DNA of 64,000 nucleotides from JAAUUJ01 sp964392245 (GCA_964392245.1 CAYMOX010000019.1:1-64000); one strand, 5' to 3'; positions 26,447-35,594 are shown, numbered from the stretch's first letter. A program made the numbers and translations. The notes: a model not told the origin generated them from the letters alone.

Positions 26447-26857
26447 TTGATCTCCTCGTTGCCAATGGATCTCTCAGCCGCTTCCCTGCCCACCTATCGC
26501 TGGCATCTCTTGCTCTGTGCCGATCAAACCAAGCCCAAGTGCTGTGAAAAAGCTCTGGGATTGGAAGCTTGGACCTATCTGAAACGAAGACTGAAGGAAC
26601 TGGGTCTGGAAACCGGAGAGTCTGGGGTCTACCGCACCAAAGCCAACTGTCTACGGGGCTGTGATCACCAGATCGAGGGACCGATTTTACTCATCTACCC
26701 GGGTAGCTACTGGTACCACTCTGTCACTCCAGAGGTGGTGGAACGGATCCTGCAGGACCATGTGCTGGGGGGCCAGCCGGTGGCAGAATTTCTGGTAACC
26801 GCCGGAACCCTGGTGGACCAGCCATCTGGATCCCAACCAGCGTTAGAGGGATCCTAA
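26447..26857 (+). CDS. thioredoxin-like [2Fe-2S] ferredoxin domain protein
   Basis: A 136-residue thioredoxin-like ferredoxin. The cluster Cys are WHLLLCADQTKPKCC near 30-40 and AKANCLRGCD near 68-75, in the spacing of 2Fe-2S thioredoxin-like domains (NuoE C-terminal type). LIYPGSYWYHSVTPEVVERI is the conserved C-terminal strand-helix. A TTG start at 26447 has GGAGG nine bases upstream (26433-26437); an ATG at 26465 lacks a well-placed site, so I kept the TTG. The last 15 bases overlap the end of the convergent lipoprotein gene. Confidence 0.82.
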   Translation: MISSLPMDLSAASLPTYRWHLLLCADQTKPKCCEKALGLEAWTYLKRRLKELGLETGESGVYRTKANCLRGCDHQIEGPILLIYPGSYWYHSVTPEVVERILQDHVLGGQPVAEFLVTAGTLVDQPSGSQPALEGS

Positions 26858-28315
26858 GCCAACAAAGGTGCCCGAGATCACCAGAACATCATTGGCACTG
26901 GTGCTAACAAAGGGCTGATTAATTTGAAAACGACCACAGATCAAGCCACTATCTGCAGTTGCAGGACAACCATTGATACTGATAAACGGAGGGTTACTAT
27001 CTCCTACCCCCAGATCCAGCTCCCGTTGGGCGGTGCGGGTGATCTGGCCCTCAATTTGATCAATCACAAAGCTAATGTCACTGCGCAGAGGATTGCCGGA
27101 AACATCCTGCAGGTTGAGCACCCCGGAGAAACGGGTCTCAGCGGAGCTAATCAACCCCTGGGGCAAAGGCAGATCAGAGGTGAACTGGGCTCCCAGCAGC
27201 CTGCCAGCATTGGGTTCATTGATCCCCCCGGCTGTTCCCCTGAGGGTAAAAAGTGCCTGGGCAGATTCCAGCAACCGGAAGGTTCCCTGAGCGTTATCAA
27301 ACTCCAGGTTTTGTTCCGATGCCGCCACCGAAGTGACATTTCCCTGATCGTCGGTGCTCATCTCTCCTGGCGTGGTCACACAGCGGGCCAAGCGGAGATT
27401 AACAGGTTGATCCTCAAAGAAATTGATGCGGTAGAGCTCGTCAAAATTTCCGGGTGTGATCGCCAGCTGCAGGAAGCCGTTTTGATCTTGAAAAACACTC
27501 AGACGCTGATCTGCCAAAACCACAGGAGTTTGGAGTGTTGTCGTTGGAGCTAGAACCCCTTCAAATACCTGCAGAAAGGCTCCATTGCCCTCATCCACCA
27601 CCAGTCGGGGAGGGCTGGCACTGGAGTTCGGGAAGAAGGTCGAGGCCCCACAGCTCTGGGCCACCGGACCGGCAGCCGAGGATCCGGGACCATCAAAATC
27701 ATCCGTAGGGGCTCCAGGACCGGCCACCGGACCAAATCCAATCACGCCCGTGTCACGGTTTTGAGTCAGGGCAAAGCGGCGGGCGGTGAGTGAAACCTGA
27801 TTGATCTGGAGAGATTGAGGAGATGGTGGGGGTGGCGAGGTGGTGCACCCCGTCGAGCGGGTCAGCTCTGGTCTGCCGGGTTGAAGACGGTTGCGAATGA
27901 TCACGCAGGTCTGACCTAACCCAGGACCTGTGAGGTAACTCACCCCACCCAGATCTAGAGGTTGAGACCAGAAACTGGCGGCAAAATAAACGGCCTCGCT
28001 GCTTAAAAGCTGAGGAAGGAAGAGGCGGCGAAAGGTGACTGAGGTCCCCTGACGTTCGAGCTGCAGGGAAAAAGCTGTAAACCCAGGATCCTGAACTTCA
28101 ATTTGAATGGCGGTGGACAGAATCCCGGACGGAAGCGGGGCTTGAAAATTGGCCCGATCAGAGGAGGCACGGGAGAGCAGCGAGACTTCTGCGGAGTCGA
28201 CAATGACAGAAGCACCTTCCTCCCCAGGCGGAGTCATGGCCTGTGGAACCTCGGACTGTCCGCAACCAGCAGCCAGCAGCAGGGCAACCAGGGTTGAAAA
28301 GGGGGCGTAACGCAC
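26843..28315 (-). CDS. predicted lipoprotein of unknown family
   Basis: I do not recognise this family. The 490-residue protein starts with a lipoprotein signal: FSTLVALLLAAGC with lipobox LAAGC and lipidated Cys at 18. The mature part is rich in beta-strand pattern and Gly/Ser/Pro, with Cys pairs (for example GQTCVIIRNR, RSTGCTTS and GCPATADSGLICG) that could form disulfides outside the cytoplasm. A Pro/Ser linker lies at about 157-167. No enzymatic motif is visible. It probably sits on the periplasmic or outer face of an envelope membrane. It converges with and overlaps the ferredoxin-like gene by 15 bp. Confidence 0.6.
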   Translation of the reverse strand: MRYAPFSTLVALLLAAGCGQSEVPQAMTPPGEEGASVIVDSAEVSLLSRASSDRANFQAPLPSGILSTAIQIEVQDPGFTAFSLQLERQGTSVTFRRLFLPQLLSSEAVYFAASFWSQPLDLGGVSYLTGPGLGQTCVIIRNRLQPGRPELTRSTGCTTSPPPPSPQSLQINQVSLTARRFALTQNRDTGVIGFGPVAGPGAPTDDFDGPGSSAAGPVAQSCGASTFFPNSSASPPRLVVDEGNGAFLQVFEGVLAPTTTLQTPVVLADQRLSVFQDQNGFLQLAITPGNFDELYRINFFEDQPVNLRLARCVTTPGEMSTDDQGNVTSVAASEQNLEFDNAQGTFRLLESAQALFTLRGTAGGINEPNAGRLLGAQFTSDLPLPQGLISSAETRFSGVLNLQDVSGNPLRSDISFVIDQIEGQITRTAQRELDLGVGDSNPPFISINGCPATADSGLICGRFQINQPFVSTSANDVLVISGTFVGLGSL

Positions 28316-28501
28316 AGGCAGTCCTCATTCCGTTGCGATGTTACCATACTCAGCCTGCGGAGATTGTCAAGTGCTGATGACTTCAGAGATCAGCCACTCG
28401 GTTTGGGAATGTCTTGCTGCCAGGGTGCGCGTTTGTGCCTACAATACCTCATTGAATCAGGATCATCTGCTGTCTTAATTCTCTAGAGGAGGGCACTCCC
28501 G

Positions 28502-29194
28502 ATGCCGCAATCCCCATGGCTCTCAATACTCTCGACCCTCAGCCTGATCCTGCTCACGACGGCCTGTTCCTCGGGCTCTGACGGGGAACTCACCACCGTG
28601 TCCAGGGAGGCGATGCCTGCGGCTGCCAGTCAACCCTCAGCTTCACTCCCTCCCACTCCACGTCCCACTTCCACCCCAATAGCCACTCCGACTCCCACTC
28701 CAAGCCTTCGTCCCACCCCTCAACCGCAACCCTCTCCCTCTCCTCAGCCTCCTGCTCCCCCTTCCCCGATCCCTTCCCCGACCGATGAGGGCACAGCTCC
28801 CCAGGCCACGGCAGTGATCACCATGACCAATCTGCAACGGGCCACGATCGGCTTGGATCCTTTACTGCTCTCTCCTGAGCTGACGGCAGCTGCCCAGGCC
28901 CATGCTGAGGATATGGCGGCACGAGGGTACTTCAGTCATGCTGGTCTGGATGGATCCACGCCTGCCACCCGGGCAACTGCAGCTGGCTATGCCTGGATCG
29001 CGCTGGGGGAAAATATTGCGCAGGGACAGTCGGCTCCGGAACAGGTGATGCAGTCCTGGATGGCCAGTGAAGGACACCGCAGCAATATACTCAATCCTGT
29101 ATTCGGAGACATTGGGGTGGGCTATGCCATCTCCCCGCGCACAGGCAATCCCTACTGGGTGCAGCTATTCGGGCGCGGAGCTATTACACCCTGA
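28502..29194 (+). CDS. CAP-domain (SCP/PR1-like) lipoprotein
   Basis: A 230-residue exported protein. A signal ending LILLTTACSS gives a lipobox with Cys at 22. Residues 40-100 are a Pro/Thr/Ser-rich spacer. Residues 105-228 form a CAP domain: NLQRATIGLDPLLLSPELTA, AQAHAEDMAARGYFSH, YAWIALGENIA, MASEGHRSNILNPVFGDIGV and PYWVQLFGR. The His and Glu of the CAP cavity (H in AQAHA, E in GENI, H in EGHRSNI) are kept. Bacterial CAP proteins are secreted and bind lipids or act on envelope material, but substrates are rarely known. GAGGAGGG at 28486-28493 is a strong ribosome site. Confidence 0.85.
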   Translation: MPQSPWLSILSTLSLILLTTACSSGSDGELTTVSREAMPAAASQPSASLPPTPRPTSTPIATPTPTPSLRPTPQPQPSPSPQPPAPPSPIPSPTDEGTAPQATAVITMTNLQRATIGLDPLLLSPELTAAAQAHAEDMAARGYFSHAGLDGSTPATRATAAGYAWIALGENIAQGQSAPEQVMQSWMASEGHRSNILNPVFGDIGVGYAISPRTGNPYWVQLFGRGAITP

Positions 29195-29497
29195 TCAGAA
29201 GGCTGTGGACTTGACCTGAAAGGAACGCACCCCCTCTACAGGCTCTTCCCAGCGTTCCACTTTCTCCACCTGTGCCCCTGGAGGGCCTTGATGACACCAG
29301 CGCACCATGGATTCCACCACAGGATCTGTTCCCTCAAACACAACCTCCACACGGCCATCGGTTCGATTCCGTACCCAGCCCCGTACCCCAGCAGTGTGGG
29401 CCATTTGCTCAGTTGCCGCCCGAAACCCCACCCCTTGCACCCGTCCACTGATCAACAAACGGACTCGCTTGTGGTCTGCCACTCCTTCCTCCAGCAC
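29195..29497 (-). CDS. acylphosphatase
   Basis: A 100-residue acylphosphatase that hydrolyses carboxyl-phosphate bonds such as in 1,3-bisphosphoglycerate or acetyl phosphate. The signature is complete: LISGRVQGVGFRAATEQ with the catalytic Arg, then GVRGWVRNRTDGRVEVVFEG with the catalytic Asn in RNRTDG. Its stop codon directly abuts the stop of the convergent CAP-domain gene (no gap). No hairpin terminator is visible between them, so transcripts probably overlap. Confidence 0.92.
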   Translation of the reverse strand: MLEEGVADHKRVRLLISGRVQGVGFRAATEQMAHTAGVRGWVRNRTDGRVEVVFEGTDPVVESMVRWCHQGPPGAQVEKVERWEEPVEGVRSFQVKSTAF

Positions 29498-29633
29498 CTC
29501 CTCACCTCCTTATCCTAGGGCACCACGAGGATCGGCAGTGGACTGTTCTCGTTGGGGACAGCAATGAGGCGAATCTCAGGTTAGGCTAGTCCCAGATTTT
29601 GTGACTTCACTATTCTGTCGTGTGGTTTGTTCT

Positions 29634-30542
29634 ATGAAACGCGCCTGGATCCAGTGGATGGCTATACCTGTGAGTGTGATGAGCCTGACAACTCAACCGG
29701 GGTGGGCTGGGGAATATTTCACGGAAGAAGTCACGAGTCCCAGTATTGAAGTGGTGCATGGCTGGGTCGGATCCGCCGCAGATCGGCAGGTCACGGTAAC
29801 CAGCACCAGTCGCGGCGGCATCAACGTGCCTCTGGAGATCAGCGGTATTGGCTGTGGTGACATTGAAATGGAACTGACCTCGGGCTTAACCCAACCCCTG
29901 GGCACCATGGAGGACTGCACCATTAACCTGTTCCCCTTTCTGGACAAATTGATCAACCAGGAGATTGCCCTGCTGCGGGTGGCGATTACGACCAGCGATG
30001 ATGTGTTAGAGATCCCCCTTTCCGACAGTGACCGCCTGATTCTGGCCCGCGTGGGTAACCAGTCCCGTGAGTCCTTTGTCTTTTTTCAAAGAGAACTGGC
30101 CCGTGTCCTGGATCTGTTCCGGCAGGCTTCTAACACCAGCACCCCCACTTTACCTCCCAGCACTCCGGCTCCTCCCTCGCCTGTCCCTACCCCCGTCTTC
30201 TCCCCCTCGCCGCCACCCCCTGCTCCCGCCACCCCCCAATCCAGCGATCCCGATGCTGAAGGAGGCGAGCTGATCATTGTGGGCCAGATCCGTGAAGAGC
30301 GTGAAGGAGCAGCCAGTCTCCTGACTGTCGAAGCCATTAACCCCACAGAATTTACGGTCCTCTCGGCGCGGGCGATCTTTCGCTTCTTCCAGGGAGATCA
30401 GATAGTGGATACTCTGGAGGCCGGATTCCAGCCCAGCGATGTACCGCCACGAGAACGGGCACTGGCGCAGGTGCGCAAAACCGACCCCAATTGGGAACGG
30501 GTGACCGTCAGTTTCGAATGGCAGCGTCCCCCCTCCCAGTAG
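29634..30542 (+). CDS. secreted protein with proline-rich linker
   Basis: I do not recognise the family. From the ATG at 29634 it is 302 residues. A Sec signal with likely cleavage after GWA (residue 25) precedes an N-terminal domain of about 26-160, with Cys pair GCGDIEMEL / DCTINLF. A Pro-rich spacer of about 175-210 (TPAPPSPVPTPVFSPSPPPP) leads to a C-terminal beta-domain at about 220-300 (VEAINPTEFTVLSARAIFRF). The last part resembles FxLYD- or Ig-like folds seen in periplasmic proteins. It is upstream of leuA on the same strand but separated by about 80 bp, and is probably unrelated to it. Confidence 0.6.
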   Translation: MKRAWIQWMAIPVSVMSLTTQPGWAGEYFTEEVTSPSIEVVHGWVGSAADRQVTVTSTSRGGINVPLEISGIGCGDIEMELTSGLTQPLGTMEDCTINLFPFLDKLINQEIALLRVAITTSDDVLEIPLSDSDRLILARVGNQSRESFVFFQRELARVLDLFRQASNTSTPTLPPSTPAPPSPVPTPVFSPSPPPPAPATPQSSDPDAEGGELIIVGQIREEREGAASLLTVEAINPTEFTVLSARAIFRFFQGDQIVDTLEAGFQPSDVPPRERALAQVRKTDPNWERVTVSFEWQRPPSQ

Positions 30543-30625
30543 GTGAAGTTTATCCACCTCTAGTTACAGGATCCGGGTGCAGGTGCCAAAATACTGAATG
30601 ATGTTTCGTAATCCACTTGACAATC

Positions 30626-32269
30626 ATGGATCCCAGTGTAGTTGCTTCTAGCTTTAACGGTCAGGCCCTTGATCATGTGTTGATCTTTGACACCACCCTG
30701 CGGGATGGGGAACAGTGTCCGGGGGCCACCCTGAATGTGGAAGAGAAGCTGCAGATCGCCAAACAGCTGGCACGACTGGGAGTGGACATCATTGAGGCAG
30801 GCTTTGCTTACGCCAGTCCGGGTGATTTTGAAGCGGTGCAAAAGATTGCGGAGACAGTCGGTACCGCCGATGGACCTGTGATCTGCAGCCTGGCCCGCGC
30901 CCTGAAACCGGATATTGAAGCCGCAGCCCGTGCCCTGAAACCCGCAGCCAAAGGCCGGATCCACACCTTTATCTCCACCTCTGATATTCATCTGCAATAC
31001 CAGCTGAAGAAATCCCGAGCCGAGGTGCTGGCGATCGCTGAAGAGATGGTGGCCTACGCCAAGAGCTTTATGGAGGATGTGGAATTCTCACCCATGGATG
31101 CGGCCCGTTCCGATCCCGAGTATCTCTACCAGGTGCTGGAGGCAGCCATCCGAGCGGGGGCCAAGACCATCAATATCCCCGACACAGTGGGCTACATCAT
31201 GCCAGAGGAATTCGGCACTCTCATCCGAGGCATCCGCGAACATGTCCCCAACATTCATGAGGCGGTGCTGTCTGTCCACGGTCACAATGATCTGGGGGTG
31301 GCCACCGCCAACTTCCTGGAGGCGATCAAGCAGGGGGCACGCCAGGTGGAGGTGACGATCAACGGCATTGGGGAACGGGCTGGCAATACCGCTCTGGAGG
31401 AGCTGGTGATGGCGTTGCATGTGCGCCGCAGCTATTTCAATCCCTTCTTTGGTCTGCCTCTGGAGTCAGAGAAGCCCCTCACCCACATCAAAACTCATGA
31501 GCTTTACCGGACATCACGGATGGTCTCCAACCTGACGGGGATGCTGGTCCAGCCCAACAAAGCGATTGTGGGAGCGAATGCCTTTGCCCATGAATCTGGG
31601 ATCCATCAGGATGGGGTACTCAAGAACCGCCTCACCTATGAGATCATGGATGCTCAGACCATTGGCCTGCAGTCCAACCAGCTGATCCTGGGCAAGCACT
31701 CCGGTCGCAACGCCTTCCGCACCCGCATGAAGGAGCTGGGGTTTGAGCTATCGGAACAGGATCTGAACAAAGCCTTCCTCCGCTTTAAAGAACTGGCAGA
31801 TAAGAAGAAGGAAATCTCGGACCTGGATCTGGAGGCGATCGTCAACGATGAGATTCGGGTGGTACCAGATCTCTATCGGCTGGAGAATGTGCAGGTGGTT
31901 TGCGGTCACCATGAACTGCCTACTGCCACCGTCAAGATCCTCACCCCTGAGGGAGAAGAGCTGGTGGATGCGGCTGTTGGCACTGGTCCTGTGGATGCGG
32001 TTTACAAAGCTATTAATCGTCTGGTGCAGATCCCCAATCGCCTGATCGAGTTCTCGGTGCAGTCGGTTACCGCAGGGATCGATGCCATTGGTGAGGTGAC
32101 GATCCGGCTGCAGCACAACGATCGCATCTTCTCTGGTCACTCCGCCAATACGGATATTATCGTGGCTTCTGCCCAGGCCTATATGCACGCCCTGAACAAG
32201 CTCTATTACGCCACCCAGAGTGCTCAGATCACCACAGAGCAACGGGAGGCCGTCAGTCAGACTGTGTAA
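30626..32269 (+). CDS. leuA: 2-isopropylmalate synthase
   Basis: A 547-residue LeuA, which condenses acetyl-CoA with 2-oxoisovalerate as the first committed step of leucine synthesis. DTTLRDGEQCPG at the N-terminus is the metal and substrate site; NIPDTVGYI and SVHGHNDLGVATAN carry the metal-binding His pair; LGKHSGRNAF follows the barrel. The last 130 residues are the leucine-binding regulatory domain (VDAAVGTGPVDAVYKAI), so feedback inhibition should be intact. I prefer the ATG at 30626 over the TTG at 30617. A good intrinsic terminator follows 20 bp after the stop. Confidence 0.95.
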   Translation: MDPSVVASSFNGQALDHVLIFDTTLRDGEQCPGATLNVEEKLQIAKQLARLGVDIIEAGFAYASPGDFEAVQKIAETVGTADGPVICSLARALKPDIEAAARALKPAAKGRIHTFISTSDIHLQYQLKKSRAEVLAIAEEMVAYAKSFMEDVEFSPMDAARSDPEYLYQVLEAAIRAGAKTINIPDTVGYIMPEEFGTLIRGIREHVPNIHEAVLSVHGHNDLGVATANFLEAIKQGARQVEVTINGIGERAGNTALEELVMALHVRRSYFNPFFGLPLESEKPLTHIKTHELYRTSRMVSNLTGMLVQPNKAIVGANAFAHESGIHQDGVLKNRLTYEIMDAQTIGLQSNQLILGKHSGRNAFRTRMKELGFELSEQDLNKAFLRFKELADKKKEISDLDLEAIVNDEIRVVPDLYRLENVQVVCGHHELPTATVKILTPEGEELVDAAVGTGPVDAVYKAINRLVQIPNRLIEFSVQSVTAGIDAIGEVTIRLQHNDRIFSGHSANTDIIVASAQAYMHALNKLYYATQSAQITTEQREAVSQTV

Positions 32270-32289
32270 TTTCTAACCCATACCACCCT

Positions 32290-32321
32290 CAGGATCCTGC
32301 CAATAGGGGATCCTGTTTTTT
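32290..32321 (+). terminator. intrinsic terminator of leuA
   Basis: CAGGATCC at 32290-32297 pairs perfectly with GGATCCTG at 32308-32315 around a 10-base loop, followed directly by six T at 32316-32321. It lies 20 bp after the leuA stop. Both stem arms contain the GGATCC word common in this window. It is the clearest rho-independent terminator seen here. Confidence 0.85.
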
Positions 32322-32370
32322 GTTTATTGATCGTTGGGGAACTGACTTAACTGCAGGTAGAGCTATCCAC

Positions 32371-32961
32371 GTGAAATACTACCGAATCCAACCCAATGCC
32401 TTTTCCGATCACTATCTCCACAAGCTGTGGGGAAAGATCAATACCTGCCCCTATTTTGCCATCAACAACCTCAATCGGGATTTTGTCCAAACTAAGGGGT
32501 TTTCAATCGTTTTCCAGCGGGATGGTCTGTCGATCATTGAGCAGAAATTTCCCTATTTCATGCCCTATCTAGAGCTAGCACTTCAACCGGAGTGTAATGC
32601 CTTCTACCTGAATCCTTTGCTTCTGAGTGAAGGATCCCGAGTTGATCCCCATATTGATCGTTCCTTGCGATCCTACTGTAAAACGATTGATCCTCCATTG
32701 CTGGTGAGTGTCCTCTATGTGCGGATCCCTGAGCAGATGATTGGAGGCGAACTGGTCCTTCGATCAAGAAAACAGCAGGTTGGAAAAATTTCTCCTCAAA
32801 CCAACACACTGGTTTATTTTCAAGGCAATCTAACCCATAGCGTTACTCCTGTAGAAACAGATGGCAGTCGCTTAAGTCTGGTTTGTGAGCAGTATATGCT
32901 AACGGAAGCAGAGCTTGAAGATATTCCGCAGTTTACGCTTGAGTCAAGGATCAGCGCCTGA
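32371..32961 (+). CDS. 2OG-Fe(II) oxygenase, PKHD/prolyl hydroxylase-like
   Basis: A 196-residue protein from a GTG at 32371; earlier in-frame codons lie inside the leuA terminator. The double-stranded beta-helix core has the iron triad in DPHIDRS (H94, D96) and LTHSV (H156), and the 2-oxoglutarate Arg in GSRLSLV (R167). IGGELVLRSR and TLVYFQGNLTHSV are typical of small prolyl-hydroxylase-type enzymes. The substrate is unknown. It is not PhyH/PhnY-like, so it should not be tied to the distant phosphonate genes. A MITE-like repeat starts 6 bp after its stop. Confidence 0.75.
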   Translation: MKYYRIQPNAFSDHYLHKLWGKINTCPYFAINNLNRDFVQTKGFSIVFQRDGLSIIEQKFPYFMPYLELALQPECNAFYLNPLLLSEGSRVDPHIDRSLRSYCKTIDPPLLVSVLYVRIPEQMIGGELVLRSRKQQVGKISPQTNTLVYFQGNLTHSVTPVETDGSRLSLVCEQYMLTEAELEDIPQFTLESRISA

Positions 32962-32967
32962 AAAGAC

Positions 32968-33071
32968 CTATAGCAATCAGACATCAGATGGAAGACGTAA
33001 GCAGGCTTGAGTCCCTATCTATCAAGCAGGCCAATCTCACAGATCTCATGAGTCATGCCTGATTGCTATAG
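32968..33071. repeat. MITE-like palindromic element, about 104 bp
   Basis: CTATAGCAATCAG at 32968-32980 is repeated exactly inverted as CTGATTGCTATAG at 33059-33071. The ends are flanked by TA-containing sequence (CTATAG), as expected of IS630/Tc1-type small non-autonomous elements in cyanobacteria. The 78-bp interior has no open frame. Read as RNA it would also form a long hairpin after the oxygenase gene. Confidence 0.6.
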
Positions 33072-33151
33072 ATTGGATTCCAGTAGTAAAATAGATCTTA
33101 TATTCACGTTAGCCCGAATTTTTAACCGCTGACCGCCCCTCTCCAAAAATC

Positions 33152-33718
33152 TTAGAAATCCCACGGCTCGAATAAATCGGAAACACTCATCGAGAAGCCA
33201 GAAACCACCTCTTCTCCATCCAGACAATTCCCGGTTCTCAGCAATTGATCCGGCTCCGGCTGATGATACACCAGCACATACCGTTCATCAGGATGGATCA
33301 CCCACACTAACTTTGTCTCATTTTCGAAATACTCCACGATTTTCTCGTGCATTTCCTCAACTGTATTTCCGGGCGATAAAATCTCCACCACCAAATCCGG
33401 AGATCCTTGGAAAAAGCCCCGAGGGGGACGGCTTAATCCCTGCAGTCGATCTCGACTGACAAAGGAAATATCTGGGGATCTTTTATTCCCATTCTTCAGT
33501 GTAAATGCCGTACTGGAATCGCAGATTGCCCCCAGCTTATTGATCTGAATGTAACCACCTAATTTAATTGTAAGGATACTAGCTATATATCCATGTTCCA
33601 TCCCAGCATTACCCATATCTACCAACTCCCCATTCACCACCTCATATCGATGTCCATCGTCCGGTAATGCCATGAATGCTTGATCGGCCCAGATCTGCTG
33701 TGTTGTTGTCGCCATCAC
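33152..33718 (-). CDS. Uma2-family (DUF820) endonuclease-like protein
   Basis: A 188-residue Uma2 protein, a PD-(D/E)XK fold family hugely expanded in cyanobacteria. The core is visible: RYEVVNGELVDM at the N-terminus, KRSPDISFVSRDR with the catalytic Asp, PDLVVEILSPGNTVEEMHEK with the Glu, and KLVWVIHPDERYVLVYH near the C-terminus. Biochemical role is unknown; they are often near mobile DNA. The start at 33718 has two consecutive Met. It lies in an accessory patch next to a MITE and an Rpn nuclease. Confidence 0.85.
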   Translation of the reverse strand: MMATTTQQIWADQAFMALPDDGHRYEVVNGELVDMGNAGMEHGYIASILTIKLGGYIQINKLGAICDSSTAFTLKNGNKRSPDISFVSRDRLQGLSRPPRGFFQGSPDLVVEILSPGNTVEEMHEKIVEYFENETKLVWVIHPDERYVLVYHQPEPDQLLRTGNCLDGEEVVSGFSMSVSDLFEPWDF

Positions 33719-33836
33719 CTGTGCTCCCTCTGGCTGCTATCGATCTTAACCACGGAATGAATGGATCTGCGACGAGAATTGTCTACAGAAGGCTGGAGGA
33801 TCTAAGCATTCCAGATGTTTTCGGCAGGGGTTAACG

Positions 33837-34607
33837 ATGAGTAAAAACATTGACTTTGGAACGGTTGCCGATCTCTATGATCTCTACGTGCAGTGGGATG
33901 TTGATATTCCCTTTTTTCTGAAGGCATGTGCAGCTGTGGAGGGGGAAGTTCTGGAACTCATGTGTGGCACGGGGCGACTCTCTCTCCCGCTACTGCGAGC
34001 TGGGATCCAGATGTGTTGTCTGGATTATTCTGCTGAGATGCTGGCCATCCTGCGGCAAAAGCTAGCCCAGGAGAATTTGACTGCAGATGTACAGGAAGCC
34101 GATGTTCGCCAACTGGATCTGGGGCGATCCTTTCCTCTCATTCTGTTACCCTTCCATTCAATTGCAGAGATTCTGGCCCCTGAGGATCGCAGCCAGGCCC
34201 TGGCCCGCATCCGACAACACCTACAGCCTCAAGGACGATTCCTGGTGACCCTGCACAATCCCATTCACCAGATTCCCAAGCTGAATGGAGAACGTCGTCA
34301 GATCTGTGAGCGCCCCCTTCCTGAACGAGATAGGGTGTTATATGTCTGGAGTAGAGCTATTTATCAAGAAGAACGCCAGCAAGGAAACGCCTGGCAGGAA
34401 TACGAGATCCGAAATCCGTTGGGAGAGATCCTGGAAAGACGAGAGCTTCTAGCCCGCTTTGCCATCATTGATCGGGAGATATTTGAAAAGGAATTGAAGG
34501 ACGCAGGATTTCAAATTCTTAACCTGTGGGGAGATTACGCTACCAACGCCTTTAATCCTGATCAAAGCCCCTACATGATCTGGAATCTCTGCAGTAAAAG
34601 TGGCTGA
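33837..34607 (+). CDS. class I SAM-dependent methyltransferase
   Basis: A 256-residue methyltransferase. Motif I is VLELMCGTGRLSLPLLRAG, motif II is CCLDYSAEMLAIL, motif III is VQEADVRQLDL and motif IV is FPLILLPFHSIAEI. A C-terminal beta region (YEIRNPLGEILERRELLARF) follows. It belongs to the methyltransferase-25 type, for which substrates range widely. It is followed at 63 bp by the Rpn-family gene on the same strand. Confidence 0.82.
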   Translation: MSKNIDFGTVADLYDLYVQWDVDIPFFLKACAAVEGEVLELMCGTGRLSLPLLRAGIQMCCLDYSAEMLAILRQKLAQENLTADVQEADVRQLDLGRSFPLILLPFHSIAEILAPEDRSQALARIRQHLQPQGRFLVTLHNPIHQIPKLNGERRQICERPLPERDRVLYVWSRAIYQEERQQGNAWQEYEIRNPLGEILERRELLARFAIIDREIFEKELKDAGFQILNLWGDYATNAFNPDQSPYMIWNLCSKSG

Positions 34608-34670
34608 CAATAGGGTCAAAATCTGATCGAGTCCCAACAGGATCAATCAACTCACATTTCCTTCTCAGTT

Positions 34671-35594
34671 ATGACCGATCCTTCTCCCCCCTCAGATCTG
34701 GACGCAGCCTGGAAAGAAACTCTGGATCTCTATTTTGAGCCTTTCCTGGCTTTCCTCTTCCCAGATGCTCATGCCGCCATCAACTGGGATCGGTCGGTTG
34801 AGTTCCTCGACAAAGAGTTGCAGGACCTGATCCCTGAAGCGGAGATCGGTCGCCGCTATGCTGACAAACTGGTAAAAGCTTGGCTTAACAATGGTGAAGA
34901 AGCTTTTGTCCTTGTTCATGTGGAGGTGCAATCCCAGGAGGAAAGCGGCTTTGCTGAGCGCCTGTTTGTCTACCACTACCGGATCTTTGACTATTACCAA
35001 AAGCGGGTGATGAGCCTGGCCGTTTTAGGTGATGAGAGGAGTGGCTGGAGACCGAATCGCTATACCTACACCCTGGCCGGATGCGAACTGAGTTTGAAGT
35101 TTCCCATTGTAAAATTGATGGATTTCGAGGATCGGTGGTCAAAGCTGGAGGCCAGTGATAACCCGATGGCGGTTGTGGTCATGGCTCACCTCAGATCCAG
35201 AACCACCAAATCAGATGCCCAGGCACGGAAGCGGTGGAAATGGATCTTGACCCGCCGACTGTATGAGAGAGGGTATAGCAGGGAAGATGTGATCCGGTTA
35301 GTTCGGGTGATGGACCGGATGATGACACTGCCCCCAGAACTTAAGCGACAATTTAGGGAGGAGTTGGAACAGTACGAAGCGGAGGCCAAAATGCCATTGA
35401 TCAGCAGTATGGAGGAACTTGCCAAAGAGGAAGGTCGAGAAGAAGGGATCCAGATTGGTAAACAGGAAGGGATCCAACAAGGGATCCAACACATGGTGAT
35501 CAAATTGCTCCAGGAGGGAGTAGCAATTGAGCTTATTTCCAAAACCTCTGGTTTATCGGTGGAACAGATCGAGCAACTGAGATCTAACTCCTGA
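34671..35594 (+). CDS. Rpn-family recombination-promoting nuclease-like protein
   Basis: A 307-residue protein of the Rpn/PD-(D/E)XK transposase-like group common in cyanobacteria. Residues 15-130 hold the nuclease-like core: YFEPFLAFLFPDAHAAINWD, ADKLVKAWLNNGEEAFVLVH with VHVEVQSQEE as the catalytic E-x-Q strand, and FAERLFVYHYRIFDYY. The C-terminus has a charged repeat (EEGREEGIQIGKQEGIQQGI) and a small helical end. E. coli Rpn proteins cleave DNA and promote RecA-independent recombination; activity here is inferred. A fragment of the same gene is repeated 330 bp downstream. Confidence 0.82.
   Translation: MTDPSPPSDLDAAWKETLDLYFEPFLAFLFPDAHAAINWDRSVEFLDKELQDLIPEAEIGRRYADKLVKAWLNNGEEAFVLVHVEVQSQEESGFAERLFVYHYRIFDYYQKRVMSLAVLGDERSGWRPNRYTYTLAGCELSLKFPIVKLMDFEDRWSKLEASDNPMAVVVMAHLRSRTTKSDAQARKRWKWILTRRLYERGYSREDVIRLVRVMDRMMTLPPELKRQFREELEQYEAEAKMPLISSMEELAKEEGREEGIQIGKQEGIQQGIQHMVIKLLQEGVAIELISKTSGLSVEQIEQLRSNS

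Noticed and set aside
32371..32961. The 2OG-Fe(II) oxygenase as the missing PhnY.
   Set aside because: PhnY belongs to the PhyH-type group; this protein has the short prolyl-hydroxylase-like core, and it is 18 kb from phnZ.
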